From NCBI GenBank assembly GCA_014377845.1, contig JACMOV010000039.1, positions 1 to 64,000 of the forward strand: DNA of 64,000 bases, in the 5' to 3' direction. The DNA is from Herminiimonas sp. (GTDB taxonomy: Bacteria; Pseudomonadota; Gammaproteobacteria; Burkholderiales; Burkholderiaceae_D). Under the pieces are notes generated by a model, which was given only the letters and a program-made list of their open reading frames with translations, made no database searches and was not told the origin of the DNA. Each line of letters starts with the position of its first letter. Position 1 is the first letter of the stretch. Positions 25,528 through 35,923 of the stretch are shown piece by piece. The position numbers and the translations under genes were made by a program.

Positions 25528-27045
25528 TCAATTGCCTGCCGATAATGCAGCAACACCCCGAAAATAATCTTGAGCCTTGCGAAATGCAATGTTTCCAATC
25601 AGTTCGCCCAGTCGCTGACCGATCGTGTTGTCGTCCGTAAAATGGATGCCGGCGTAAAACCGCGACAGCCCCGCTTCGTCGGCGGCATCGCTGAAAGTCG
25701 CGAAGCGCAGCGTGGTCGGAATCAGGGGGACGCCGGGTTCAACGCGTCCGAACCCCGGCGCGATTATCGTCGTGTAGCCCAAATGATCGCTCCCGGTAAA
25801 CAAGGTGAGGACGGTTGCGCTGGCGCGTGAAAAAATGGAATGACCGGAGACGAAGCCGGGAAATGACGGCGTCAGGTTACTGCCGGGATTGTAGGGTGTC
25901 CATTTTTCTGCGGGTATTGGCTCGACCGGCCTGCCCGGTCCGCCCCAGCCAAGGACAATGCTGCCTTTTTTTAACAGGCGAATTGCCGTGATTGGCCGCA
26001 CACCGTCATATTTGCGTTTCAAATGCCATCCGACGATACCTGCGTCGAACGAGGCGTTATGCATCGCAAAGAACATCTTGGCATCCTGATCGATGTCGTG
26101 ATGATCGCGTTGCGAAACGAATTGGGCGAACAGGCCCCAGTGTCCCGGTGGCAGTTCACTGTGAGGTCCGTCGGCCCAATACTCGACAATCAATTTTTTT
26201 GCTTCGTTCAGTTCACGGGTGAACTGCAGGAGTTCATCGACGTTCTTTTCGTAGGCCAGCGACCCCGGCCGCTGAATGTCGGGTGGCGCCATCCAGGGCA
26301 GCAAATCGAATTGCCCGGCCGATGCCAGCGCGAACGGCCGCACGCGCTCCCAATGAGGCGAAATGAATTGCTGGACCGTGCCGTTTTCAGCGACCAGCGG
26401 CTGCCAGTGCAGGGGATCGTCGATCACGAGTGGCGCACAGGTTTCCATCTGCGGCATGCAATACGGCAGCGGCAGGTTGCGCGGCGCGTAACCGGTGTAG
26501 TCCTTGTAGGCCCCGGGTGCGAGATCGCCATTTTGATTGGCGCCATCATTGCGGCGCGCGGCGATGACGGCATTGGCGGCCAGATTGCCCGCTTCGACCG
26601 CGGCGACGACGTTCTCCGGTATCTGGTCAGGGTCATGATCGAGGCTGGTCAGGGCGGATTTCAAACGCTTTCCAGCTCCGGGATAGAGGTCAAGCAGGCA
26701 GCGATAGGCTGCCTGGCTGATTGCGGCGGCCTTGTTGCGATCGGTTCGCTCTGCTACCGGACGGCGCAGGCTGTGGCCGAGTTCAGTGCCAATGGCAACG
26801 GAATCATAGGCAGCCCAGGCATCGTAAATGCAGGTGTGGACGATCGCCAGTGCCCGCGCCGCGACTGGCGGCCCTTGGTTCGACGAGCGCACCTCGGCCA
26901 GGGCGACCTCGTTCCAGTCGGAGACAACGGTGGCGCCAGCGGGAGGTACTTCGAAACAGAATGCGGCGACCAGCAAGCCTGACGCGGCGGACAGACACAG
27001 GCGTACCGATTTTGGAACACAAGAAAATTTATCCATGCCGCTCAT
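25528..27045 (-). CDS. Secreted vanadium-dependent haloperoxidase/PAP2-like protein
   Basis: The 505-residue protein has an N-terminal signal peptide (about 1-39, ending PPAGA) and the three PAP2/vanadate-binding motifs: K-x6-RP (Lys343, Arg350-Pro351), SGH (400-402) and SR-x5-H (461-468). The long helical N-terminal domain is typical of bacterial vanadium haloperoxidase relatives. The cofactor-anchoring histidine (His468) and the acid-base histidine (His402) are both present, so it could be a haloperoxidase or an acid phosphatase. It is periplasmic or exported. Start choice between 27045 and 27036 is open. It is not in an operon. Confidence 0.85.
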   Translation of the reverse strand: MSGMDKFSCVPKSVRLCLSAASGLLVAAFCFEVPPAGATVVSDWNEVALAEVRSSNQGPPVAARALAIVHTCIYDAWAAYDSVAIGTELGHSLRRPVAERTDRNKAAAISQAAYRCLLDLYPGAGKRLKSALTSLDHDPDQIPENVVAAVEAGNLAANAVIAARRNDGANQNGDLAPGAYKDYTGYAPRNLPLPYCMPQMETCAPLVIDDPLHWQPLVAENGTVQQFISPHWERVRPFALASAGQFDLLPWMAPPDIQRPGSLAYEKNVDELLQFTRELNEAKKLIVEYWADGPHSELPPGHWGLFAQFVSQRDHHDIDQDAKMFFAMHNASFDAGIVGWHLKRKYDGVRPITAIRLLKKGSIVLGWGGPGRPVEPIPAEKWTPYNPGSNLTPSFPGFVSGHSIFSRASATVLTLFTGSDHLGYTTIIAPGFGRVEPGVPLIPTTLRFATFSDAADEAGLSRFYAGIHFTDDNTIGQRLGELIGNIAFRKAQDYFRGVAALSAGN

Positions 27046-27106
27046 GTCCCGGAAAGAAGTTTTTTTGTAGAGAACTGCGGCCGGCTAGCAAGCGTAGCGG
27101 GACAAC

Positions 27107-27152
27107 GTCCTTCGGCTGATTCGGTACCTGTCCTTCGGCTGATTCAGTACCC
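27107..27152. repeat. Two tandem 23-bp repeats
   Basis: Two adjacent 23-base units (27107-27129 and 27130-27152; common part GTCCTTCGGCTGATTC) differ at two positions. They lie in the 356-base gap 27046-27401, between the divergent haloperoxidase-like and phosphodiesterase genes. The rest of that gap holds the second 32-base direct repeat and presumably both promoters. Confidence 0.6.
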
Positions 27153-27306
27153 CCAACCCACGCTTGAACGTTTCTGTTATGGCCACCCATGCCATTTCGA
27201 AAAGCCATGGTTTGCGCACGAATTTCCGGCGCCGCGACGATTGACCTGCACGGCTCTAGTTTTTATAGTGCAATGATTGCCAGATGCCAATATTCTTCAG
27301 GCGTGT

Positions 27307-27338
27307 CAGAAAAAGGTTGAGCGATACTGTTGTTTGTC
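27307..27338 (+). repeat. 32-base direct repeat, copy 2
   Basis: Second copy of the repeat at 25417-25448 (27 of 32 identical, same orientation). It lies about 64 bases before the phosphodiesterase start. Confidence 0.5.
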
Positions 27339-27401
27339 TGGCGCGTGGGCAGGCAGCGTTTGCGGCACGAATCGATTCAATGCAATGAAAGGGCACCGCC
27401 A

Positions 27402-28154
27402 ATGTGGCCATATCCGAAAATCCTCGCGCATCGCGGTGCCGGCATCTTCGCGCCGGAAAACACGCTCGCAGCAATGCGGCATGCTTTTACTCATGGTTAC
27501 CGGGGTGTCGAGTTCGATGTGATGTTGTCCCGTGACGCGGTACCGGTGCTGATGCACGATCCGGCATTTGGGCGCACGATTGCGGGGGCCGGTAACGTCG
27601 CCGACCACAGCGCCACTGAATTGGAAGGCATGGATGCAGGCAGCTGGATGGGGCCGACATTCGCTGATGAACCGGTGCCGACGTTCGAGGCCGTGGCGCA
27701 GTTCTGCCGCGCCCACGCCATCTGGATGAATGTCGAAATCAAACCGGCTCCGGGTTTCGACAGCCTTACCGGCGCGGTCGTCGCCGAGGCGGCCCGGCGA
27801 CTGTTCGTCTCGCCCGAGGATGCGGTGGCGGACGGGGCAGTCGTGCCTCTGTTGTCTTCTTTTTCTGTTGCCGCGCTGCTGGCTGCGCGTAGCGCGGCGC
27901 CCGACGTGCCACGCGCCTACCTCGTCGACAAGCTGCCTGAGGACTGGCAGTCAAACTGCGAGGCAGTCGCAGCTTTTTCCGTGCATCTCAATCAGAAGCA
28001 CCTGACGCGGGACACCGTCGATTGCCTCCGGCACGCCGGCTATGGGGTCTTCTGCTACACGGTCAACGATCCCGAGCGTGGGAGGAGGCTGCTCGACTGG
28101 GGCGTCGATGGGTTCTGTACCGACCGCCTCGATCTGATCGGGCCGGATTTCTGA
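27402..28154 (+). CDS. ugpQ: Glycerophosphodiester phosphodiesterase
   Basis: The 250-residue TIM-barrel enzyme hydrolyses glycerophosphodiesters to glycerol-3-phosphate and an alcohol. Conserved motifs are [14 protein letters not shown] (residues 8-21), [19 protein letters not shown] (about 41-59) and VEIKPAP near 112, which supply the metal and catalytic residues. The C-terminus has the usual [14 protein letters not shown]. No signal peptide, so it is the cytosolic UgpQ type. The ATG at 27402 follows AAAGGG; the open frame upstream is not conserved. Confidence 0.92.
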   Translation: MWPYPKILAHRGAGIFAPENTLAAMRHAFTHGYRGVEFDVMLSRDAVPVLMHDPAFGRTIAGAGNVADHSATELEGMDAGSWMGPTFADEPVPTFEAVAQFCRAHAIWMNVEIKPAPGFDSLTGAVVAEAARRLFVSPEDAVADGAVVPLLSSFSVAALLAARSAAPDVPRAYLVDKLPEDWQSNCEAVAAFSVHLNQKHLTRDTVDCLRHAGYGVFCYTVNDPERGRRLLDWGVDGFCTDRLDLIGPDF

Positions 28155-28236
28155 AGCCTGCCGCGGGGGTGTCCAACCCAGCGGCGGGAACCCGGCGCGA
28201 TGTATCTCCCGGCGGCAATCCCGAAGGCGGATCACG

Positions 28237-28242
28237 TATAAT
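28237..28242 (+). promoter_or_regulatory. Candidate alaS -10 element
   Basis: TATAAT lies 62 bases before the alaS ATG, in the short gap after the phosphodiesterase gene. No good -35 hexamer is visible at the expected distance. Confidence 0.35.
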
Positions 28243-28303
28243 CGGAGATCGCCGCGCTTGCCGCATTCTTCTTCGCCCGCACTCCTTTCTCCTGCTAAAA
28301 AAC

Positions 28304-30913
28304 ATGAACTCGTCAGAAATTCGCGATAAATTCCTTCAGTTTTTCGAGTCCAAGGGACACACGATCGTTCGCTCGTCGAGCCTGGTGCCCGGCAACGACC
28401 CGACCCTGCTGTTTACCAACTCGGGGATGGTGCAATTCAAGGATGTGTTCCTCGGCCAGGACAAACGCGCCTACAGCCGCGCCACCTCGTCGCAAAGAAG
28501 CCTGCGCGCCGGCGGCAAGCACAACGATCTGGAAAATGTCGGCTACACCGCCCGGCATCACACCTTCTTCGAAATGCTGGGCAATTTCTCGTTCGGCGAT
28601 TACTTCAAGCGCGACGCGATCCATTTTGCCTGGGAGCTGTTGACCGGGGTGTACAACCTGCCGAAGGAAAAACTCTGGGTCACGGTGTATCACGAGGATG
28701 ATGAAGCCTACGGCATCTGGCAGAACGAGATCGGGGTTCCACCCGAGCGCATCGTGCGTATCGGCGACAACAAGGGCGCGCGTTACGCCTCCGATAATTT
28801 CTGGCAGATGGCCGACACCGGTCCGTGCGGCCCCTGCTCGGAGATTTTCTACGACCACGGTCCGGATGTCTGGGGTGGGCCGCCGGGCAGCGCCGAGGAA
28901 GACGGCGACCGCTACATCGAGATCTGGAACCTGGTGTTCATGCAGTTCAACCGGGATGAGGCCGGCAACATGAATCCGCTGCCGAGTCCTTGCGTCGATA
29001 CCGGCATGGGGCTCGAGCGCATCGCCGCCGTCCTGCAGCATGTGCATTCGAATTACGACATCGACCTGTTCCAGCACCTGATCAAGGCGGCCGCGCGTGC
29101 GACCGGGGCGACTGACCTGTCGAACAATTCGCTGAAAGTGATCGCCGACCATATTCGCGCCTGTTCTTTCCTGATCGTCGATGGCATCTTGCCCGGCAAT
29201 GAAGGCCGCGGCTACGTGCTGCGCCGGATCATCCGCCGCGCCCTGCGCCATGGCCACAAGCTTGGCCAGACCAGGCCGTTCTTCTACCAGATCGTTGGCG
29301 ACCTGGTGCAGCAGATGGGCACCGCCTATCCGGAGCTGGCGCAGGCGGCGACGCGGGTCGAGCAGGTCTTGAAGCAGGAAGAGGAACGCTTTGGCGAAAC
29401 CCTCGAACACGGCATGAAAATCCTCGAGGTCGCTTTGGCAAAAAATGCCGAGCGGCTCGATGGCGAGACTGCCTTCACGCTGTACGACACGTTTGGTTTT
29501 CCGCTCGATTTGACCGCCGATATCTGCCGTGAACGCAACGTCGCGCTCGACGAGGCCGGTTTCGAGGCGGCAATGGAGCGCCAGCGCACCACGGCGCGCG
29601 CAGCCGGCAAGTTCAAGATGGCCGCAGGCGTCGAATACAAGGGCGAGAAAACCCGCTTCGTCGGCTACGACGCCCTGCAGCAGGCGGCGCGCGTGATTGC
29701 CCTGTATGTCGATGGCGCAGCCGTGCCTCAAGTGGTCGCCGGGCAGGATGCGGTGGTGGTGCTCGACACCACGCCTTTCTATGCAGAGTCGGGCGGGCAG
29801 GCAGGTGACATTGGGGTACTGCAGGCAGATGGCGCGGTATTCAACGTCAACGACACGCTGAAGATCCAGCCGGATGTATTTGGTCATCACGGGCGTCTTG
29901 CCAACGGCACGCTCAAGATCGGCGATGCAATCGAAGCTCGCGTCGATGCAATCAACCGCCAGCATACGATTCGCAATCACTCCGCAACCCACCTGATGCA
30001 CAAGGCCCTGCGCGAAGTGCTGGGCAGTCACGTCTCGCAAAAGGGTTCGCTTGTCGATGCGGGCAAGACCCGTTTCGACTTCAGTCACAACGCGCCGCTG
30101 TCGGCCGACGAGATCCGCGAGGTCGAAGGCATCGTCAACCACGAGATTCTTGCCAATGCCGCAACCGAAGCGAACGTGATGCCATACGACGACGCGGTCA
30201 AGCATGGCGCGATGGCGCTGTTCGGTGAAAAATACGGCGACGAAGTCCGCGTGCTCGCCATCGGCACATCGAAGGAATTGTGTGGCGGCACCCACGTCGG
30301 CCGGACCGGCGATATCGGCCTCTTCAAGATCGTGTCGGAGGGTGGCGTTGCAGCTGGAATCCGGCGGGTCGAAGCCGTCACCGGCGAAAACGCCTTGTCA
30401 CTGGTGCAGTCGCTGACCGGGCAGGTGCAGGACGCGGCCGCTGCGCTGAAGGCGCAACCGGAAGAAATCACCCAGCGCATCGCCCAGGTCCAGGATCATG
30501 TGAAGGCGCTGGAACGCGAACTGGCCTCCCTGAAATCGAAGGTGGCAGCCTCCCAGGGCGATGCCTTGTCCAGCCAGGCGGTTGATGTCAACGGCATCAA
30601 GGTGCTGGCGGCGACACTCGAAGGCGCGGATGTCGCGACCTTGCGGCAGACGATGGATCTGCTCAAGGACAAACTCAGGACGGCAGCGATCGTTCTGGCA
30701 GCGGTCAACGGTGGCAAGGTCAGCCTGATCGCTGGCGTAACCGCCGACGCCACCGCAAAGGTGAAAGCGGGCGAACTGGTCAATTTCGTGGCGCAGCAGG
30801 TCGGCGGCAAGGGCGGTGGCCGGGCAGACATGGCGCAGGCCGGCGGCACCGACCCGAGCGGATTGCCGGAAGCCTTGCGCGCCGTCGTCGCCTGGATTGC
30901 TGCGAAAGCATAG
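28304..30913 (+). CDS. alaS: Alanyl-tRNA synthetase
   Basis: The 869-residue class II synthetase matches E. coli AlaRS in length (876). Visible are the N-terminal catalytic domain beginning [17 protein letters not shown], motif 2 region [20 protein letters not shown], the editing-domain zinc site HSATHL (about 565) and [10 protein letters not shown] (about 663), and the C-terminal coiled coil plus DHHA1-like domain ending [15 protein letters not shown]. It charges tRNA-Ala and edits Ser and Gly. The start at 28304 is the conserved one; the frame is open further upstream without homology. Confidence 0.97.
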   Translation: MNSSEIRDKFLQFFESKGHTIVRSSSLVPGNDPTLLFTNSGMVQFKDVFLGQDKRAYSRATSSQRSLRAGGKHNDLENVGYTARHHTFFEMLGNFSFGDYFKRDAIHFAWELLTGVYNLPKEKLWVTVYHEDDEAYGIWQNEIGVPPERIVRIGDNKGARYASDNFWQMADTGPCGPCSEIFYDHGPDVWGGPPGSAEEDGDRYIEIWNLVFMQFNRDEAGNMNPLPSPCVDTGMGLERIAAVLQHVHSNYDIDLFQHLIKAAARATGATDLSNNSLKVIADHIRACSFLIVDGILPGNEGRGYVLRRIIRRALRHGHKLGQTRPFFYQIVGDLVQQMGTAYPELAQAATRVEQVLKQEEERFGETLEHGMKILEVALAKNAERLDGETAFTLYDTFGFPLDLTADICRERNVALDEAGFEAAMERQRTTARAAGKFKMAAGVEYKGEKTRFVGYDALQQAARVIALYVDGAAVPQVVAGQDAVVVLDTTPFYAESGGQAGDIGVLQADGAVFNVNDTLKIQPDVFGHHGRLANGTLKIGDAIEARVDAINRQHTIRNHSATHLMHKALREVLGSHVSQKGSLVDAGKTRFDFSHNAPLSADEIREVEGIVNHEILANAATEANVMPYDDAVKHGAMALFGEKYGDEVRVLAIGTSKELCGGTHVGRTGDIGLFKIVSEGGVAAGIRRVEAVTGENALSLVQSLTGQVQDAAAALKAQPEEITQRIAQVQDHVKALERELASLKSKVAASQGDALSSQAVDVNGIKVLAATLEGADVATLRQTMDLLKDKLRTAAIVLAAVNGGKVSLIAGVTADATAKVKAGELVNFVAQQVGGKGGGRADMAQAGGTDPSGLPEALRAVVAWIAAKA

Positions 30914-31105
30914 CGTACAAGACCCGGCCGGCGTGCGGTGCCATGTGGGCGCACCGCCGGTACTGTCGAGCGTGGAACGGATTGTGATGCAGTCGCCGAA
31001 GCGCAATATCCGCATTCGGCCCGCATTGACGTTGTTGCAATGCATCACTGGCGATTGCAGGCTTTTGAATCGAGAGTATGATGATCGGCTCGCGAACTTG
31101 AAAGC

Positions 31106-31339
31106 ATGAAAATGGACTACAACAAGGAACTGGATGCGCGGGGCTTGAACTGTCCGCTGCCGATTCTGAAAACGAAGAAAGCGCTGGCCGACATGCTCAG
31201 TGGCGAGATCCTGCGTGTCATCGCAACCGATCCCGGCGCCGTCCGGGATTTCCAGGCATTTGCGAAACAGACCGGCAACGAATTGCTTTCACATGCGGAA
31301 GAAGAGAAGGAATTCACCTTCTTCATGAAACGCAAGTAA
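31106..31339 (+). CDS. TusA/SirA-family sulfur carrier protein
   Basis: The 77-residue protein has the family's CPLPILK motif (Cys about 16, Pro at +1 and +3) following ELDARGLNC, the persulfide-carrying site, and the usual beta-alpha fold with VIATDPGAVRDFQAF and a C-terminal FTFFMKRK strand. It hands sulfur to tRNA thiolation, molybdenum cofactor synthesis or other targets. The start may be at 31106 or 31112. It lies downstream of alaS and ends in its own terminator. Confidence 0.9.
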   Translation: MKMDYNKELDARGLNCPLPILKTKKALADMLSGEILRVIATDPGAVRDFQAFAKQTGNELLSHAEEEKEFTFFMKRK

Positions 31340-31449
31340 ATGCGCTAGGCAGTGTCGGCGGCTACTCGCGCGCAGCAGCAGGATCAATTCGAGCTCGCCG
31401 GGACAGGTTCTACAGGTGTTCCCCGCAAACGCGGCATCAAATTCATATG

Positions 31450-31479
31450 AACGACATCGGGTTTCCCGGTGTCGTTTTG
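31450..31479 (+). terminator. Rho-independent terminator after the TusA-like gene
   Basis: AACGACATCGGG and CCCGGTGTCGTT pair with one T-G wobble around a short T loop and run into TTTTGT. It separates the TusA-like gene from the etf cluster. Confidence 0.8.
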
Positions 31480-31539
31480 TAGTTAGGGCGACAAATCGCA
31501 CGATCGTGCTAAAATCCGGGGGCCCCTTCGGTTCTTCTT

Positions 31540-31545
31540 TATAAT
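31540..31545 (+). promoter_or_regulatory. Candidate etfB -10 element
   Basis: TATAAT lies 50 bases before the etfB ATG, downstream of the preceding terminator, so a promoter is required here. No convincing -35 hexamer is visible. Confidence 0.35.
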
Positions 31546-31594
31546 CAGGCGTGCATTTACCGAGACGTCCCATGTTTATCCCAAAGGCAAACTT

Positions 31595-32344
31595 ATGAAA
31601 GTTCTGGTTCCAGTCAAGCGCGTGGTGGACTACAACGTCAAGGTACGCGTCAAGTCGGATGGCTCCGGCGTCGACATCGCCAACGTCAAGATGTCGATGA
31701 ATCCGTTCGACGAGATCGCCGTCGAAGAAGCCATGCGTCTGAAGGAAGCCGGCAAGGTCACCGAAGTGATCGCGGTGTCGTGCGGCGTGACCCAGTGCCA
31801 GGAAACGCTGCGCACTGCGATGGCGATCGGCGCCGACCGCGGCATCCTGGTGGAGACCGATGTCGAACTGCAGCCGCTGGCCGTGGCCAAGCTGCTGAAG
31901 GCAGTGGCCGACAAGGAGCAGCCGCAATTGATCATTCTCGGCAAGCAGGCGATCGACGATGATTGCAACCAGACTGGTCAGATGCTGGCAGCGTTGCTCG
32001 GCTGGCCGCAGGCGACCTTCGCCTCGAAAGTGGTGATCGAGGGTGGCAAGGCGACGGTGACCCGGGAAGTCGATGGCGGGCTGGAGACCATCGCCCTGAC
32101 GCTGCCGGCGATCGTCACGACTGACCTGCGTCTGAATGAACCACGCTACGTCACGCTGCCCAACATCATGAAGGCGAAGAAAAAGACGCTCGATGTCTTC
32201 AAGCCGGCCGACCTCGGTGTCGACCCTGCGCCGCGCCTGAAAACCCTGAAAGTCGTCGAGCCGGCAAAGCGCTCGGCCGGCATCAAGGTTCCGGACGTGG
32301 CCACACTGGTCAGCAAACTGAAGACGGAAGCGAAGGTAATCTGA
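31595..32344 (+). CDS. etfB: Electron transfer flavoprotein beta subunit
   Basis: The 249-residue EtfB has the family start [20 protein letters not shown], the AMP-binding region [31 protein letters not shown] near 109-140, and the signature-like [31 protein letters not shown]. With EtfA it takes electrons from acyl-CoA dehydrogenases and passes them to ETF:quinone oxidoreductase. etfA follows after 99 bases and an acyl-CoA dehydrogenase after that, so the cluster serves beta-oxidation. Confidence 0.96.
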   Translation: MKVLVPVKRVVDYNVKVRVKSDGSGVDIANVKMSMNPFDEIAVEEAMRLKEAGKVTEVIAVSCGVTQCQETLRTAMAIGADRGILVETDVELQPLAVAKLLKAVADKEQPQLIILGKQAIDDDCNQTGQMLAALLGWPQATFASKVVIEGGKATVTREVDGGLETIALTLPAIVTTDLRLNEPRYVTLPNIMKAKKKTLDVFKPADLGVDPAPRLKTLKVVEPAKRSAGIKVPDVATLVSKLKTEAKVI

Positions 32345-32443
32345 GCCGGTGCAGAAGAACCGATTACGGCTCGCAGTTACTCCCCAATCTGACACTTTCA
32401 TTCATGGCGGCCGAACCGGGCGCGCCAGCACAAAGGAACCATC

Positions 32444-33373
32444 ATGGCTGCATTAGTCGTTGCTGAACACGATAACGCTTCGCTCAAGGGAAGCACTCTC
32501 AACACCATCACTGCAGCGCTCGCCTGCGGTGGCGAAGTACACGTGCTGGTGGCCGGTCACAACTGCGCAGTTGCCGCGCAAGCTGCCGCTGCGGCGGCGG
32601 GCGTGACCAAGGTACTGGTCGCTGATGCCGCGCCATTTGCGGATGGCCTGGCCGAAAATATCGCCGCACAGGTCTTGGCGCTGGCGTCCGCTTATTCGCA
32701 CATCCTCGCGCCTGCCACCGCCTATGGCAAGAACATCCTGCCGCGCGTGGCGGCAACCCTCGACGTCGGCCAGATTTCGGAAATCACCAAGGTCGATTCG
32801 CCGGACACGTTCGAGCGGCCGATCTATGCCGGCAATGCGATCGCGACCGTGCAATCGTCGGATGCCATCAAGGTCATCACGGTTCGCACAACGGGTTTCG
32901 ATGCTGCCGCCTCGGGCGGGTCGGCTGCAATCGAAAACATCGCGGCAGTGGCCGAGACCGGACAATCAGCCTTCGTCTCGCGCGAACTGGCCAAGTCGGA
33001 CCGGCCGGAGCTGACTGCTGCCAAGATCATCGTCTCCGGTGGTCGCGGCATGGGCTCGGGCGACAACTTCAAGATCCTGGAGCCGCTGGCCGATCGTCTC
33101 GGTGCGGCGATGGGTGCATCGCGGGCGGCAGTCGATGCCGGCTACGTGCCAAATGACTGGCAGGTCGGGCAGACCGGCAAGATCGTCGCGCCGTCGCTCT
33201 ACATTGCGGTCGGTATTTCGGGTGCGATCCAGCATCTGGCCGGCATGAAGGACTCGAAAACCATCGTGGCCATCAACAAGGATGCCGAAGCGCCGATCTT
33301 TTCGGTGGCAGACTATGGCCTGGTGGCCGACCTGTTCGAAGCCGTGCCACAGCTGGTGGCCGAACTGCACTGA
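32444..33373 (+). CDS. etfA: Electron transfer flavoprotein alpha subunit
   Basis: The 309-residue EtfA has an N-terminal domain ([23 protein letters not shown]) and the C-terminal FAD-binding domain with [10 protein letters not shown] near 196 and [26 protein letters not shown] near 245-270, followed by [17 protein letters not shown]. It binds FAD and pairs with EtfB. The ATG follows AAAGGAACC. Confidence 0.96.
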   Translation: MAALVVAEHDNASLKGSTLNTITAALACGGEVHVLVAGHNCAVAAQAAAAAAGVTKVLVADAAPFADGLAENIAAQVLALASAYSHILAPATAYGKNILPRVAATLDVGQISEITKVDSPDTFERPIYAGNAIATVQSSDAIKVITVRTTGFDAAASGGSAAIENIAAVAETGQSAFVSRELAKSDRPELTAAKIIVSGGRGMGSGDNFKILEPLADRLGAAMGASRAAVDAGYVPNDWQVGQTGKIVAPSLYIAVGISGAIQHLAGMKDSKTIVAINKDAEAPIFSVADYGLVADLFEAVPQLVAELH

Positions 33374-33404
33374 TCGCGATACCGCGAGACGTCGCGCAGG
33401 CAGG

Positions 33405-33442
33405 GGCACCGGATCGGCATGGAATTGCCGGCCGGTGCCTTT
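33405..33442 (+). terminator. Probable terminator after etfA
   Basis: GGCACCGG and CCGGTGCC form the outer stem, CGGCA and TGCCG an inner stem around TGGAAT, followed by TTTAT. The T tract is short, so some read-through into the acyl-CoA dehydrogenase gene is likely. Confidence 0.6.
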
Positions 33443-33474
33443 ATGATTTCAAGATAACGTTTTCGGAGACAACC

Positions 33475-35265
33475 ATGACATATCGCGCACCCCTGAAGGA
33501 CATGCTGTTTGTAATGAACGAACTGGCCGGTCTGGAGGCCGTCAACGCACTGCCCGGTTGCGAGGACGCGACGCTTGAAACGGTCGAAGCTGTACTCGAA
33601 GAAAACGCGAAATTCTGCAGCGAGGTGGTCGCGCCGCTGAACTGGCCGGGCGACCAGCAGCCGAGCTTCTGGCGCGAAGGCACAGTGACCACCACCAAGG
33701 GTTTCAAGGAAGCCTTCAAGGCGTTCGGCGATGCGGGCTGGCAGGGCGTGCAGCATCCGGCCGAATTCGGAGGACAAGGCTTGCCGAAGCTGGTGGCGAC
33801 ACCGTGCATCGAGATGCTCAATTCGGCCAATCTGTCGTTCGCGTTGTGCCCGTTGCTGACCGACGGCGCGATCGAGGCCCTGATGACGGCGGGCAGCGAT
33901 GCGCAGAAGACGACCTTCCTCGGCAACCTGATCTCCGGCAAATGGACCGGCACCATGAACCTGACCGAGCCGCAGGCCGGTTCGGACTTGGCGATGGTGC
34001 GCTCGCGCGCCGTGCCGCAGGGTGACGGCACCTATCGCGTGTTCGGCACCAAGATCTACATCACGTACGGCGAACACGACATGGCCGAGAACATCGTCCA
34101 CCTGGTGCTGGCGCGCACGCCGGATGCGCCGGAGGGCGTCAAGGGCATCTCCCTGTTCGTGGTGCCGAAGTTCCTGGTCAACGCCGACGGGTCGCTCGGT
34201 GCCCGCAACGACGTGCAGTGCGTCTCGATCGAACACAAGCTCGGCATCAAGGCCAGCCCGACCGCTGTGCTGCAGTTCGGCGACCACGGCGGTGCGATCG
34301 GCACCATGATCGGCGAGGAGAACCGTGGTCTCGAATACATGTTCATCATGATGAATGCAGCGCGTTTCGCGGTCGGCATGCAGGGTGTCGGCGTGGCGGA
34401 ACGGGCCTACCAGAAGGCGGTCGGCTACGCCAGGGAACGGGTGCAGTCGCGCGACCTGTCGGGCTCGGCCGGTCCGGTGACGATCATCCATCAGCCGGAC
34501 GTGCGCCGCATGCTGATGTCGATGCGGGCCCAGATCGAGGCGGCGCGTGCGCTGGCCTACGTGACGGCTGCCGCCTTCGACGCTGCGCACCATGCACCAG
34601 ACGCCGAAAGTCGCAAGACCAACCAGGCTTTCTATGAATTCCTGGTGCCGGTCGTCAAGGGCTGGGCCACCGAGATGTCGATCGACGTCGCCTCGACAGG
34701 CGTCCAGATCCACGGCGGCATGGGATTCATCGAAGAGACCGGCGCTGCACAGTTCTACCGCGACGCCCGGATCCTGACGATCTACGAAGGGACCACCGCG
34801 ATCCAGGCCAATGACCTGGTGGGCCGCAAGACGGCACGCGATGGCGGCGCCACTGCACGCGGCATCATTGCCCAGGTGCGTGCAACCGAAGCCGCGCTGG
34901 ACGGTCATGCCGGTGGCGATCTGGCGGCGATCCGCAATCAGCTCGCTGCGGGGTCTGCCGCCCTGGAGGAAGTCGTCGACTATATCGTCGCCAACATGAA
35001 AAGCGACATCAAGGGCGTGTTCGCCGGCAGCGTGCTGTACCTCAAGATGGCCGGGATCGTTCTCGGTGGCTGGCAGATGGCACGCGCCGCGCTTGCGGCC
35101 GAACGGCATCTGCAGGCGGGCGACGGCGACGCCGCGTTTTATCAGGCCAAGATCGGTACCGCGCGCTTTTTTGCCGATCACATCCTGTCGCAGGCAAGTG
35201 GCATGCGGCAGGCCATCGTGCAGGGCAGCACGGGCGTGATGGCGCTGAGCGAAGACCAGTTCTGA
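33475..35265 (+). CDS. Acyl-CoA dehydrogenase (long, C-terminal-extended type)
   Basis: The 596-residue flavoprotein is of the larger acyl-CoA dehydrogenase type with an extra C-terminal domain. FAD and substrate motifs are MNLTEPQAGSDLAMVR near 160, GIKASPTAVLQFGD near 258, and the active-site region RDARILTIYEGTTAIQANDLVGRK near 427-450, holding the catalytic Glu. It introduces a trans-2 double bond into acyl-CoA and passes electrons to EtfAB, encoded just upstream. The C-terminal part (about 470-590) is the family's extension. Substrate chain length cannot be read from sequence. Confidence 0.93.
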   Translation: MTYRAPLKDMLFVMNELAGLEAVNALPGCEDATLETVEAVLEENAKFCSEVVAPLNWPGDQQPSFWREGTVTTTKGFKEAFKAFGDAGWQGVQHPAEFGGQGLPKLVATPCIEMLNSANLSFALCPLLTDGAIEALMTAGSDAQKTTFLGNLISGKWTGTMNLTEPQAGSDLAMVRSRAVPQGDGTYRVFGTKIYITYGEHDMAENIVHLVLARTPDAPEGVKGISLFVVPKFLVNADGSLGARNDVQCVSIEHKLGIKASPTAVLQFGDHGGAIGTMIGEENRGLEYMFIMMNAARFAVGMQGVGVAERAYQKAVGYARERVQSRDLSGSAGPVTIIHQPDVRRMLMSMRAQIEAARALAYVTAAAFDAAHHAPDAESRKTNQAFYEFLVPVVKGWATEMSIDVASTGVQIHGGMGFIEETGAAQFYRDARILTIYEGTTAIQANDLVGRKTARDGGATARGIIAQVRATEAALDGHAGGDLAAIRNQLAAGSAALEEVVDYIVANMKSDIKGVFAGSVLYLKMAGIVLGGWQMARAALAAERHLQAGDGDAAFYQAKIGTARFFADHILSQASGMRQAIVQGSTGVMALSEDQF

Positions 35266-35289
35266 CGACGCGGGTAAGCAGCGGTCGAA

Positions 35290-35315
35290 GGCAGCCTGCG
35301 GGCTGCCATTTTTTT
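35290..35315 (+). terminator. Rho-independent terminator after the acyl-CoA dehydrogenase gene
   Basis: GGCAGCC and GGCTGCC enclose a 4-base loop, followed by A and seven T. It starts 25 bases after the stop. Confidence 0.88.
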
Positions 35316-35432
35316 GCCGGTCCGGGATGGCACCGATCGCCGAGATCAAGTGGCGAGGCGGCGGCGCGCCGATCCCGCCGATTTCGCCTACACTGGAAAA
35401 ACTCTGCTGAAATCATCGACCAAGGGGATGCC

Positions 35433-35894
35433 ATGACCGATTTTTCAATCCGTTCGTTGCGGTCTAGCCTGCCCGGCCTGCTGCTGCAGGGCGTACTGCT
35501 GTTGGGCCTGTGGAGCGGCGCGGCCCGGGCCGAGGTGATTTCTCGCACCGAATCCAGGGCGATCCAGGCGGCGGTGCAGCGCCAGTTCGATGCTTTCGAG
35601 CGCGACGATGCGGCAGCCGCCTTTGCCATTGCCAGCACGGCGACGCGCGCCCAGTTCGGCAGTGCTGAAAAGTTCATGTTGATCGTCAAGGAGCAGTACC
35701 GCGCGGTCTACCGCCATCGGATTGCCTTCTTCGCCGTTGCCGAGCGCATCGAAGGTGCCGTACTGCAGACCGTACGGCTGACCGATGCCGACGATCGGGT
35801 CTGGGAAGCCGTCTACCAGTTGCAGCGCGAAGCCGACGGTCAGTGGCACATCGTCGGCTGCCAGCTCGTGGAAACGAAAAACGTTTCTACCTGA
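35433..35894 (+). CDS. DUF4864 domain secreted protein
   Basis: The 153-residue protein has a signal peptide (about 1-33: basic start, GLLLQGVLLLGLWSG core, cleavage near ARA-E) and a DUF4864 domain: AIQAAVQRQFDAFERDDAAAAFAIAS, then FMLIVKEQYRAVYR and a C-terminal beta sheet ending GQWHIVGCQLVE. The fold is related to the NTF2/SnoaL-like group. Function is unknown. It converges with the TM2 gene. Confidence 0.8.
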   Translation: MTDFSIRSLRSSLPGLLLQGVLLLGLWSGAARAEVISRTESRAIQAAVQRQFDAFERDDAAAAFAIASTATRAQFGSAEKFMLIVKEQYRAVYRHRIAFFAVAERIEGAVLQTVRLTDADDRVWEAVYQLQREADGQWHIVGCQLVETKNVST

Positions 35895-35923
35895 GGAATT
35901 CAGGCGGGCCTGAAACGCAGGGC

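Noticed and set aside
28313..30295. Long open frame (660 codons) on the minus strand
   Set aside because: It is antisense to alaS, a clear full-length AlaRS; such shadows are common in GC-rich DNA.
33313..35349. Long minus-strand open frame (678 codons)
   Set aside because: It is antisense to the acyl-CoA dehydrogenase gene and rich in Arg/His, as expected of a shadow.
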